From Streptomyces sp. NRRL WC-3618 (lineage in GTDB: Bacteria > Actinomycetota > Actinomycetes > Streptomycetales > Streptomycetaceae), in assembly GCF_001280005.1 (NCBI RefSeq), contig NZ_LGDW01000237.1:1-64000 (forward strand): a stretch of 64,000 nucleotides of DNA. Direction: 5' to 3'. The position numbers and the translations under genes were made by a program. Below are positions 8,769-15,642 of this stretch, in pieces. Position 1 is the stretch's first letter; each line of letters opens with the position of its first letter. Under the pieces are notes generated by a model, which had not been told where the DNA came from, did no database searches, and saw only the letters and a list, made by a program, of their open reading frames with translations.

Positions 8769-8792
8769 AAGTTGATCAGAAGGTGTGCGGTT

Positions 8793-8827
8793 GGTGGCCA
8801 TCCCGGGAAGTTCGCGGGGTGGCCACC
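8793..8827 (+). terminator. Terminator after M4 protease 1
   Basis: A 12-bp stem with one wobble pair and an 11-nt loop follows the tandem repeat, between the protease and the next rightward gene. Confidence 0.65.
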
Positions 8828-8932
8828 GGTTTGTCTGCTGACTGCGCATAGCGGGACACGTATCGTTGGCCTTGGGCGTTAAGTTGAACCTTGCACAAAC
8901 GCGTCCGCTGCGACCGAGGAGACGATGCCAGC

Positions 8933-9730
8933 ATGTCCGAGCCCGCACAGAGAATCGATACCTCGGTACCGCACTCGGCCCGCATCTGGAACTACTGGCT
9001 GGGCGGCAAGGACAACTACCCCGTGGACGAGGCCGCCGGCGACGCCTACACGGCCGTCTTCCCCGGCATCGTCACGATCGCGCGCAGCAGCCGCGCGTTC
9101 CTGGGCCGTACGATCCGCCACCTGGCCGGAGAGGCGGGCATCCGCCAGTTCCTGGACGTCGGCACGGGCCTGCCGACGGTGGACAACACCCACGAGGTGG
9201 CCCAGTCGGTCGCCCCCGACGCGCGCATCGTGTACGTGGACCACGACCCGCTGGTCCTGACCCACGCCCGAGCGCTCCTGACGTCGACCCCCGAGGGCGC
9301 GACGGACTACGTCGACGCCGAGCTGTACGACACGGACCGCATCCTGGCGGCGGCGGCGAAGACGCTGGACCTCACCCGCCCGACGGCCCTGATCCTGAGC
9401 GGCATCCTGGGCCATGTGGCGGACCACGACACGGCGCGCGGCATCGTCCGCGACCTGCTGGCGGGCCTCCCGTCGGGCAGCTACCTCTCCCTGAACGAGG
9501 GCTCCCGGGGCACGGACCCCGCCTACGAGCAGGCGCAGGACGCCTACAACGAGACGGGCGCGGTGCCGTATTTCCTGCGGCCGGTGGACCAGATCGAGGC
9601 GTACTTCGAGGGGCTCGAACTGGTGACGCCCGGGGTGGTCTCGGTACCGCTGTGGAGGCCGGAGCCGAGCGCGTCCGGGGTGGCGGCGCCGGCCATCGGT
9701 CAGCACGGGGGGCTGGGGCGGAAGCCCTGA
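8933..9730 (+). CDS. SAM-dependent methyltransferase, DUF574 type (copy 1)
   Basis: This 265-residue protein belongs to the DUF574/Methyltransf_19 group, which is abundant in Streptomyces. The IDTSVPHSARIWNYW opening and GGKDNY are family hallmarks. The SAM-binding loop is FLDVGTGLPT, with the acidic YVDHD strand downstream. I chose the ATG at 8933, 11 bases after GAGGAG; a TTG at 8891 would add 14 unconserved residues. The substrate is unknown. A paralogue with the same motifs lies on the other strand at 19.8-20.6 kb. It is separated by a terminator from the next, convergent gene. Confidence 0.88.
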   Translation: MSEPAQRIDTSVPHSARIWNYWLGGKDNYPVDEAAGDAYTAVFPGIVTIARSSRAFLGRTIRHLAGEAGIRQFLDVGTGLPTVDNTHEVAQSVAPDARIVYVDHDPLVLTHARALLTSTPEGATDYVDAELYDTDRILAAAAKTLDLTRPTALILSGILGHVADHDTARGIVRDLLAGLPSGSYLSLNEGSRGTDPAYEQAQDAYNETGAVPYFLRPVDQIEAYFEGLELVTPGVVSVPLWRPEPSASGVAAPAIGQHGGLGRKP

Positions 9731-9745
9731 CCCGACCGTCCGTCA

Positions 9746-9783
9746 CGGCGCGCCGAGTACGGCAACCGCGGCTCGGCGCGCCG
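9746..9783. terminator. Bidirectional terminator
   Basis: A perfect 12-bp stem with a 14-nt loop sits between the convergent methyltransferase and monooxygenase-fold genes and can serve both. Confidence 0.75.
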
Positions 9784-9802
9784 GAGTTTCGGAGGTACGG
9801 GC

Positions 9803-10129
9803 TCAGTCCTGCTTCGGGGCGGTCTGCTGGACCACTTCGAAGGACCAGAGCGTCGACGCGGAGGCAGCGGGCTTGGGCCGCTCCCCGCCGGGGGACGCGG
9901 GACGGTGCGCGGACTGCATCGGGCCCGCCATCCAGGCCTGGAAGTCCTCCTCACTGCGCCACCGCGTGTACACCAGGTAGGTGTCGGTGCCCTCGACAGG
10001 CCGAAGCAGCTCGAACCACTCGAATCCGTCCGACCCCTCAACAGCACCGGCCCGCGCCGCGAACCGCTTCTCCAACGTCTCGCGCTGCTCTTCGGGGACC
10101 GTGAGGACGTTGATCTTTACGATGCTCAT
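9803..10129 (-). CDS. Antibiotic biosynthesis monooxygenase-fold protein
   Basis: This 108-residue protein has the dimeric alpha-beta barrel fold of the ABM family (MSIVKINVLTVP start, GFEWFELLRPVEG, YLVYTRWRSEEDF). Relatives are small cofactor-free monooxygenases or heme-degrading enzymes. The substrate here is unknown. I prefer the ATG at 10129 because homologues begin with MSIVKIN; the ATG at 10138 would add three residues. Neither has a strong ribosome site. It is monocistronic, with the lipoprotein gene 128 bp upstream on the same strand. Confidence 0.85.
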   Translation of the reverse strand: MSIVKINVLTVPEEQRETLEKRFAARAGAVEGSDGFEWFELLRPVEGTDTYLVYTRWRSEEDFQAWMAGPMQSAHRPASPGGERPKPAASASTLWSFEVVQQTAPKQD

Positions 10130-10257
10130 GAGGGCCATCTTGCCGCAGGGGGTTGTCCGGGGCGCGTGAAGGAGGGGGCGCGTTCGGTGAGGGCGCGTTC
10201 GACGCGGAAGGGACGGTCACGCGAAGACAGAACCGGCGTCATCGGCGACCGCCCGCG

Positions 10258-10773
10258 TCAATCGTCCTCGCACGCCCTCGCCCTGAACTCCGCCACCGAA
10301 ACGGTCTCTGCAGATTCGTAGCCCTGATAGCGGACCGTTCCCGGTGCCAGCCGGTCCCGGTCCGTCAGGGTGAAGGAGACGTTGCCCGACGACCACGAGC
10401 TGTCCTTCGTCCAGCCGTACAGGTCGTAACTGGTCTTGGCTGTAAGCGGTTTGAGAGGTGTGGTCGCCGTCCAGCCGGCGGTCGGGGCGTCCAGGGTCCA
10501 GGTGGTGAGGCCTGCCTTCAGGGGGCGGGCTGCTGTCCATGAACCGACCGTCACCTCCTTGTCGACGTCATCGCTGTCCACGTAGAGAGTCGCGCCGTCG
10601 ATGTGATGTCCGCAGACCATCATGACGCCGACCAGATGACCGTCGTCGGTCACCGAGATGCCCGCGACGGCGTCAATGGGAACCGTGCACCCAGAGGTTG
10701 CGGCCAGGGCCGCGCAGACAGCGAAGGCGGCGGCGGATCGTCTGAGTTTGGGCGACGAAGTGGTTGACGGCAC
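10258..10773 (-). CDS. Putative lipoprotein
   Basis: This 171-residue protein begins with a basic, hydrophobic signal sequence ending in a lipobox-like ATSGC, so it is probably a membrane-anchored lipoprotein. The GTG start at 10773 follows AGGGGGA five bases upstream. The mature part is rich in Thr, Trp and Asp and looks like one beta-rich domain. It resembles conserved Streptomyces hypothetical proteins but I recognise no named family. It has no obvious partner gene. Confidence 0.65.
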   Translation of the reverse strand: MPSTTSSPKLRRSAAAFAVCAALAATSGCTVPIDAVAGISVTDDGHLVGVMMVCGHHIDGATLYVDSDDVDKEVTVGSWTAARPLKAGLTTWTLDAPTAGWTATTPLKPLTAKTSYDLYGWTKDSSWSSGNVSFTLTDRDRLAPGTVRYQGYESAETVSVAEFRARACEDD

Positions 10774-10968
10774 GGTGTCCCCCTGATGTACCCCTGACCT
10801 GGGGGCACGCAGCCGTACCCCCTCCACACCGGATGGTAGGGACGATCCGCGTCGAGTCGCGGTGCCGCCGCCCACCCGTTGCGCGCTCGTTGTGGCCCTG
10901 TGGCCGGAGTTGGCGCCTGACGTGGGGGCAGGTGCCGTTCGTAGCCTCGGTGATGGTGGACAGCTCGG

Positions 10969-10996
10969 GGCGGGCCCCGGAATCCCGGGGCCCGCC
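10969..10996 (-). terminator. Terminator after ecaA-like gene
   Basis: A perfect 12-bp GC-rich stem with a 4-nt loop lies 30 bp beyond the stop codon of the leftward flavin reductase gene. The remainder of 10774-11026 holds nothing else I can identify. Confidence 0.75.
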
Positions 10997-11026
10997 GATG
11001 CGTGCGCTTCGCACGGCGAACGGCCA

Positions 11027-11674
11027 CTACCCCCCGTACGGCCGCGCCGCCCGCCCCTCCCTCAACGTCCGTCCCCACCACACCACTTGGTCCAGCATCG
11101 TCTTCGCCGCCGCGTCCGGTCCCGACGGGTCCCTCAGTTGTCCCTCGTCGTCGAAGGACGCGCCCGCGTTGTGGAAGGACACCGTGTCCCGGACCGTCGT
11201 CGCGTGGAGTTCCGCGAAGACCTGGCGGAGATGTTCGACCGCGCGAAGACCTCCGGAGAGGCCGCCGTACGAGACGAAGGCGACCGGTTTGGCCTGCCAC
11301 TCCGTGTAGTGCCAGTCGATGAGGTTCTTGAGGGCGGCCGGGTAGGAGTGGTTGTACTCGGGGGTCAGGACGATGAACGCGTCGGCGGCCGACAGTTTCG
11401 GGGTGATCGCCGACAGTTCTGCCCTCGTGGCCGCGTCGGCCGCGAACGTCGTCGGGAGCGCCGTTTCCGCGACGTCCACGACCTCCGCCACGAGGTCGTC
11501 GCGGGCCCCCAGCCGGTTCAGGATCCAGGCGGCCACGACCGGGCCGAAGCGGCCTTCCCGGTTACTGCCGACGACGACAGTGACACGTACAGGTTCGAGA
11601 GATTTGAACGGTTCGACAGGTTCAACGGGTTCAACGGGTTCAACGGGTTCAACGGGTTCAGTCAGTGTCTGCAT
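11027..11674 (-). CDS. ecaA: NADPH-dependent FMN reductase, SoxR target (EcaA-like)
   Basis: This 215-residue flavodoxin-fold reductase has the FMN phosphate loop VGSNREGRFG near residue 36, and the LTPEYNHSYPAALKNLIDW motif that binds the flavin ring. It should reduce FMN or quinones with NADPH in the cytoplasm. The promoter carries a near-perfect SoxR box, and in S. coelicolor the SoxR regulon includes a flavin reductase called EcaA, so orthology is likely. The predicted -10 ends only 7 bases before the ATG, so the transcript is probably leaderless. The N-terminus carries an odd EPV tripeptide repeat encoded by 9-bp tandem units. That tail is absent from the conserved fold. Confidence 0.88.
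   Translation of the reverse strand: MQTLTEPVEPVEPVEPVEPVEPFKSLEPVRVTVVVGSNREGRFGPVVAAWILNRLGARDDLVAEVVDVAETALPTTFAADAATRAELSAITPKLSAADAFIVLTPEYNHSYPAALKNLIDWHYTEWQAKPVAFVSYGGLSGGLRAVEHLRQVFAELHATTVRDTVSFHNAGASFDDEGQLRDPSGPDAAAKTMLDQVVWWGRTLREGRAARPYGG
11612..11660. repeat. 9-bp tandem repeat encoding (EPV)n
   Basis: Four perfect copies of TTCAACGGG (11621-11656, plus strand) and one diverged copy before them lie inside the start of the flavin reductase gene. They encode repeated Glu-Pro-Val. Copy-number changes would keep the frame. Confidence 0.9.
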
Positions 11675-11681
11675 GCGCTAC

Positions 11682-11712
11682 AGCCTCGTACCTCAAGTTT
11701 TCTTGAGGTCAA
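11682..11712 (-). promoter_or_regulatory. SoxR box and promoter of ecaA-like gene
   Basis: The palindrome ACCTCAAG-N4-CTTGAGGT spans 11690-11709. It differs from the classical SoxR box only in the central bases. On the minus strand TTGACC (-35, 11712-11707) and GAGGCT (-10, 11687-11682) flank it with a 19-bp spacer. That is the long spacing used by MerR-family activators such as SoxR. The start codon follows 7 bases after the -10. No soxR gene is in the window. Confidence 0.85.
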
Positions 11713-11961
11713 GCCGTCTGTCCGCACCCCCTCCGGGTCACCCGTTCACACCCCCCGCCCGCGCCCATCCGGTTCTCTTTCACGACACTTCCCCAGTACG
11801 GCGATGACCTGCCGAAACGCCGACGCGCGCACCGTTTCCGGCCGTCCCGGGCCAGCCGAACACCCTATTTCTGACGGCCCTTCAGGAAGCGCGTCCGCGC
11901 CACTGCCACTTACCTCGGAAGCAGACCACCCCGTTCGCGAGCTCTCGGAGGAGCCAGGCCG

Positions 11962-12528
11962 ATGCGACGCACCGCCTCCCGTCTGCTGACCGGTACAGCG
12001 CTCGCCGTCGCCCTCGTGGGACCGGCGACGGTCGTCGCCGCGCCCGCGTACGGCGCTACCGGCGGCATCGGCAGCGGTGGCGCCCTGGAGGTGTACCCGA
12101 AGACCGTCACCCCCGGTACTCAGGTCACCGTCAACACGACGGCCTGCGGAGCGGGCGGTACCGCCGCCGGTGATGCCAGCGCGGTGGGCGCCGGGGCCTT
12201 CGTTCTCGCGCCCGGTACGCACAAGGAGGTCGCCGTCGGGCAGTTCCGGGTGCCGCCGGGCGCGCAGCCGGGGACGTACGAGATCGTCGCCCGGTGTGAC
12301 CGGCAGGGGGGCGGACGGGAGGTCAGTGGGGATCTTGTCGTCACGCTCACCTCCACCCGTATGCCCATGGCCGTTCCCGTACAGCCCAGGGGGAGTGTGA
12401 AGACGGGGGTCGGTGGCGCGCTCGGTCCCGACCCCGTGCAGACCGCGGCCGGCGTGGCGGCTCTCGCCGTCGCCGCCGCGGGCGGTACCTGGCTCCTGCA
12501 TCGCCGGGCGAGAGGCGACAGGATCTGA
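11962..12528 (+). CDS. Secreted, membrane-anchored surface protein (sortase partner)
   Basis: This 188-residue protein has a clear signal peptide (about residues 1-31, ending in AYGA) and a beta-rich extracellular domain with two cysteines. A flexible proline/glycine stretch follows, then a C-terminal hydrophobic helix (about residues 158-178) and the basic tail HRRARGDR. This layout is that of a cell-surface protein. No canonical LPxTG is seen; GALGPDPVQ before the helix is the only sorting-like stretch. GGAGGAG lies 10 bases before the ATG. The class F sortase gene follows 174 bp downstream, and such pairs are common in Streptomyces. Its ligand is unknown. Confidence 0.75.
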   Translation: MRRTASRLLTGTALAVALVGPATVVAAPAYGATGGIGSGGALEVYPKTVTPGTQVTVNTTACGAGGTAAGDASAVGAGAFVLAPGTHKEVAVGQFRVPPGAQPGTYEIVARCDRQGGGREVSGDLVVTLTSTRMPMAVPVQPRGSVKTGVGGALGPDPVQTAAGVAALAVAAAGGTWLLHRRARGDRI

Positions 12529-12571
12529 CGGACACCCTCCGCCGTCCGTCTGCGGTACCGCGTGTCCCCCT

Positions 12572-12606
12572 CCCTCCGGGTCCGAGGCCCCTCGCGGCCC
12601 GGAGGG
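12572..12606 (+). terminator. Hairpin between surface protein and sortase
   Basis: A 9-bp stem (CCCTCCGGG) encloses a second inner stem. It may terminate or attenuate transcription so that the surface protein is made in excess of the sortase. Confidence 0.55.
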
Positions 12607-12702
12607 GGGCCAGGGCAGCAGAACATCAGGGAGAAATAGGGGACCAGGGCACAGCCACGGGCGCAGGGATGTGCCCCGGCACGGGCATCCGGGAGGGTCA
12701 CA

Positions 12703-13392
12703 GTGCGTCGATTCACCAACCTCGTCATAGCCGTCGTCACCGTCGTCGCCCTCTGCTCAGGCGCCTGGCTGGTGCGCGGCGGCCGTGAGACACACGCCCC
12801 GCCGCAGCCGTCCGCCGCTCAGGCCCGTACGCGGCCCGCCGACCCCCGGCCGGCCGTACCGGAGTCCCCCGCGCTCCCGCCCTCCCCGCCCCTCCGGATC
12901 CGCATCCCCGCCATCGGTGTGAACGCCCCGCTGATGGGCCTCGGCCTCACCGCCACCGGCAGCCTGGAGGTACCGCCCGCCGAGCGCGAGGACCTCGCCG
13001 GCTGGTACGAGGCCGGCACGGTACCCGGGGAGACGGGCACCGCGATCGTCGCCGGGCACGTCGACAACGCCGACGGTCCCTCGGTCTTCTACCGCCTCGG
13101 CGCCGTGGAGAAGGGCGGCGCGATCGAGGTCGAGCGCGTCGACGGAAGCACCGCTCGCTTCACCGTCGACGCCGTCGAGGTCTACGCCAAGGACCACTTC
13201 CCGGACGAGAAGGTGTACGGCGCCGCGTCCCGCCCCGAGCTGCGGGTCATCACCTGCGGCGGCCCCTACTCACCCCGTACGGGATACACCGGCAACGTCG
13301 TCGTCTTCGCCCACCTCACCGGCGGCACCCCGCGCCCGCCGAGCGCCGCTACGCCAGCCACTGCTGGTACGCCAGATTCGCCACCAGCGTGA
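12703..13392 (+). CDS. Class F sortase
   Basis: This 229-residue sortase has an N-terminal membrane anchor (about residues 5-25) and a proline-rich linker, then the catalytic barrel. The catalytic triad is visible: His in GHVDNADG, Cys in VITCGGPY and Arg in PRTGYTGN. The GTG start follows GGGAGGG by 4 bases. Class F enzymes of Actinobacteria act as cell-wall transpeptidases with substrates that are often unclear. The adjacent surface protein is the obvious candidate. The last 44 bp overlap the end of the convergent permease gene. Confidence 0.9.
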   Translation: MRRFTNLVIAVVTVVALCSGAWLVRGGRETHAPPQPSAAQARTRPADPRPAVPESPALPPSPPLRIRIPAIGVNAPLMGLGLTATGSLEVPPAEREDLAGWYEAGTVPGETGTAIVAGHVDNADGPSVFYRLGAVEKGGAIEVERVDGSTARFTVDAVEVYAKDHFPDEKVYGAASRPELRVITCGGPYSPRTGYTGNVVVFAHLTGGTPRPPSAATPATAGTPDSPPA

Positions 13393-14134
13393 ACACCACC
13401 ACCAGCAGCACCACCCGCACGAACCCGCTCCCCTTCTTCAGCGCCGTATGCGCCCCCACCATCCCGCCGACCAGGTTGAACGCGGCCAGCAGCGCGCCCA
13501 GTTGCCAGTACACCGTGCCCTGCCAGGCGAAGATCGCGAGGGCGCCCGCGTTGGTGCAGCAGTTGACGATCTTGGCGGTGGCCGACGCGGTCACCAGGTC
13601 GAGGTGGAGCAGCGCGGTGAGCGCGAGGACGAGGAACGTGCCCGTGCCGGGGCCGATGAGACCGTCGTAGAAGCCGATGCCGAGGCCGGCGAGTCCGATC
13701 GCGGCGAGGACGCGGCGCGCGGAGACCGGGGTGGTCGCCGGGGCCGTACCGAAGGCGGGCCGGAAGATCACGAAGGCGCCGACGCCGAGCAGGACGACCA
13801 TGATGACCGGCTTCAGGGTGTCCGTGCTCATGCCGGCCGCGACGAACGCCCCGGCCGTCGATCCGGCGACCGCCGCCAGTCCGATGCGTACCGCGAGGCG
13901 TACGTCCACCGGCGCCTTGCGTGCGTACGTCACGGCCGCGCCCGTGGTGCCGACGATCGCCATGGCCTTGTTGGTGCCGAGCGCGTACTGCGCCGCCGAC
14001 GACGTGTCCGGCAGCCCCAGCAGCAGTACGGGCATCATCAGCAGGCCGCCGCCGCCCACGACGGCGTCGATCCAGCCGGCCGCGAGCGCGGCGAGACAGA
14101 GGGCGGCGACCAGGGGCAGCGATATGTCAGGCAT
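13349..14134 (-). CDS. TauE/SafE family permease
   Basis: This 261-residue membrane protein has eight predicted helices and the two-repeat layout of the TauE/SafE family. GWIDAVVGGGGLL occurs in the first repeat and GFYDGLIGPGTG in the second. The family exports sulfite or organosulfonates, or imports small anions; the substrate here is not clear from sequence. The ATG at 14134 has no ribosome site, and a leaderless start is possible. It is divergent from the nitrite reductase operon, which uses a siroheme reductase, so sulfite or nitrite movement is worth considering, as inference only. Confidence 0.85.
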   Translation of the reverse strand: MPDISLPLVAALCLAALAAGWIDAVVGGGGLLMMPVLLLGLPDTSSAAQYALGTNKAMAIVGTTGAAVTYARKAPVDVRLAVRIGLAAVAGSTAGAFVAAGMSTDTLKPVIMVVLLGVGAFVIFRPAFGTAPATTPVSARRVLAAIGLAGLGIGFYDGLIGPGTGTFLVLALTALLHLDLVTASATAKIVNCCTNAGALAIFAWQGTVYWQLGALLAAFNLVGGMVGAHTALKKGSGFVRVVLLVVVFTLVANLAYQQWLA

Positions 14135-14305
14135 GATCGCGAGCTTAGGTCGCGTCTCTGACGGCCAGGACAGCGGATGGTTTTCGGCCGTAGCGGTGGA
14201 GGCCCTGTCTGCCGTATGGTTCCCGCACCTCACAGCCGCCTTTCGCGCGCCCGCCGAACCCTCACACCCCTCCCCCGCCCCCGCTGAGGGAAGCGTGTCC
14301 CCCGG

Positions 14306-14332
14306 GAAACAGACGTGATGCTGCCGGGTAAC
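14306..14332 (+). promoter_or_regulatory. GlnR-like box upstream of the nir operon
   Basis: GAAAC, GATGC and GTAAC recur with exact 6-bp gaps (11-bp period) at 14306, 14317 and 14328. The GlnR consensus alternates gTnAC and GaAAC with this spacing. The first and third elements fit well and the middle one is weak. nirB is an established GlnR target in S. coelicolor. The ATG lies 23 bp downstream, which is close for an activator site, so the start point needs mapping. Confidence 0.55.
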
Positions 14333-14355
14333 ACCGGCAACGCACGCTGCGGTAC

Positions 14356-15642
14356 ATGACCTCGAATGCGCGTGTGGTGGTGATCGGCGCCGGGCTCGCG
14401 GGCGTACGGCTCGCCCGGCGGCTCGGCGAGCTCGGCCTGTCCGCCTCGGACGTCGTGCTCGTCGGCGAGGAGGAGCACCGCCCGTACAACAGGGTGCTGC
14501 TCGCCGAGGTCCTCGCCGGGCGGTACGCCCCCGAGGTGATCGCCCTGCCGACGCCGGACCGGCTGGTCCGGGCCCGCGCCGAGCACGTCGACCGGGCCGA
14601 GCGGATCGTGCACTGCTCCGACGGGTCGTCGATCGCGTACGAAACGCTGGTGCTGGCGACGGGCTCCAACCCCGTACTCCCGCCCCTGCGCGGGCTGTTC
14701 ACCCCGGACCACGAACTCCCGGAAGGCGTCCACGCGTTCCGCACGATGGACGACTGCCTCGGTCTGTCCGAGGCCGTACGTCCGGGGGTGCGGGCCGTCG
14801 TCATCGGCGGCGGGCTCCTCGGTGTCTCCGCCGCCCGCGCCCTCGCCGTACGCGGCGCGCAGGTCGTCCTCGCCCAGCAGGCCGAGCGCCTGATGGAACG
14901 TCAGCTCGACCCTGGCGCCTCGGAGTTGGTGCTGCGGCACCTCGAGGAGCTGGACGTCGAGGTGCACACCGAGTGCCGGGTGCGCAACGTGCGCTGTGTG
15001 GGCGGCAGGGTCCGCTCGGTCGAACTGGCCGACCACTACGCCCTCGACGCCGACCTCGTCGTCCTGGCCTGCGGTGTCCACCCCCGGGTGGGGCTCGCGC
15101 GCGACGCGGGGCTCGCCGTGCACAAGGGCATCCTCGTCGACGACGAACTGCGCACCTCCGACCCGCACATCCGGGCCCTCGGGGACTGCGCCCAGCACCA
15201 GGGAACGATCTACGGTCTGGCCACCCCGGCCCTCGAACAGGCCGAAGTACTGGCTGAGTTGATCGCGGGCGAGGCAGGCGCGTCGAGCGTTTCGAGTGAG
15301 GCCGGCGCTTCGGGTGGCACCGCCGCCCGGTACACCGGCACCCGTGCCCTCACCCGGCTCACCCTCACCGACTTCACCGCCGACACCGGCAACCCCTTCG
15401 ATCTCGCCGCGTTCGGCGAGCCGACCCCCCGCCCCGGCGACGACGTCATCCAGCTCGCCGACGCCACCCGGGGCACGTACCGCAAGGTCGTCGTCCGTGA
15501 CGACCGGCTGGTAGGCGGGGTGCTCGTCGGCGAACTCGGCACCGTCGGCGCCCTCGCGCGCGCCTGGGAGGGAGCAGAGCCGCTCCCCACCGACGGCGGC
15601 CCCTTGCTCCACCTGCTCACCAACGATGGAGGCTCCTCATGA
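14356..15642 (+). CDS. NAD(P)/FAD-dependent oxidoreductase of nitrite reductase operon
   Basis: This 428-residue protein has two Rossmann motifs, VVVIGAGLAGVR near residue 7 for FAD and VVIGGGLLG near residue 155 for NAD(P)H. The conserved GD motif (HIRALGDC) lies near residue 275. It resembles the N-terminal reductase half of NirB and the assimilatory nitrate/nitrite reductase flavoproteins. It probably passes electrons from NAD(P)H to nitrate or nitrite reduction. No ribosome site is seen, which fits a leaderless start. Its stop overlaps the nirB ATG by 4 bp. Confidence 0.85.
   Translation: MTSNARVVVIGAGLAGVRLARRLGELGLSASDVVLVGEEEHRPYNRVLLAEVLAGRYAPEVIALPTPDRLVRARAEHVDRAERIVHCSDGSSIAYETLVLATGSNPVLPPLRGLFTPDHELPEGVHAFRTMDDCLGLSEAVRPGVRAVVIGGGLLGVSAARALAVRGAQVVLAQQAERLMERQLDPGASELVLRHLEELDVEVHTECRVRNVRCVGGRVRSVELADHYALDADLVVLACGVHPRVGLARDAGLAVHKGILVDDELRTSDPHIRALGDCAQHQGTIYGLATPALEQAEVLAELIAGEAGASSVSSEAGASGGTAARYTGTRALTRLTLTDFTADTGNPFDLAAFGEPTPRPGDDVIQLADATRGTYRKVVVRDDRLVGGVLVGELGTVGALARAWEGAEPLPTDGGPLLHLLTNDGGSS

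Noticed and set aside
8891..8932. TTG start for methyltransferase 1
   Set aside because: It adds 14 unconserved residues, and the ATG at 8933 follows a GAGGAG.
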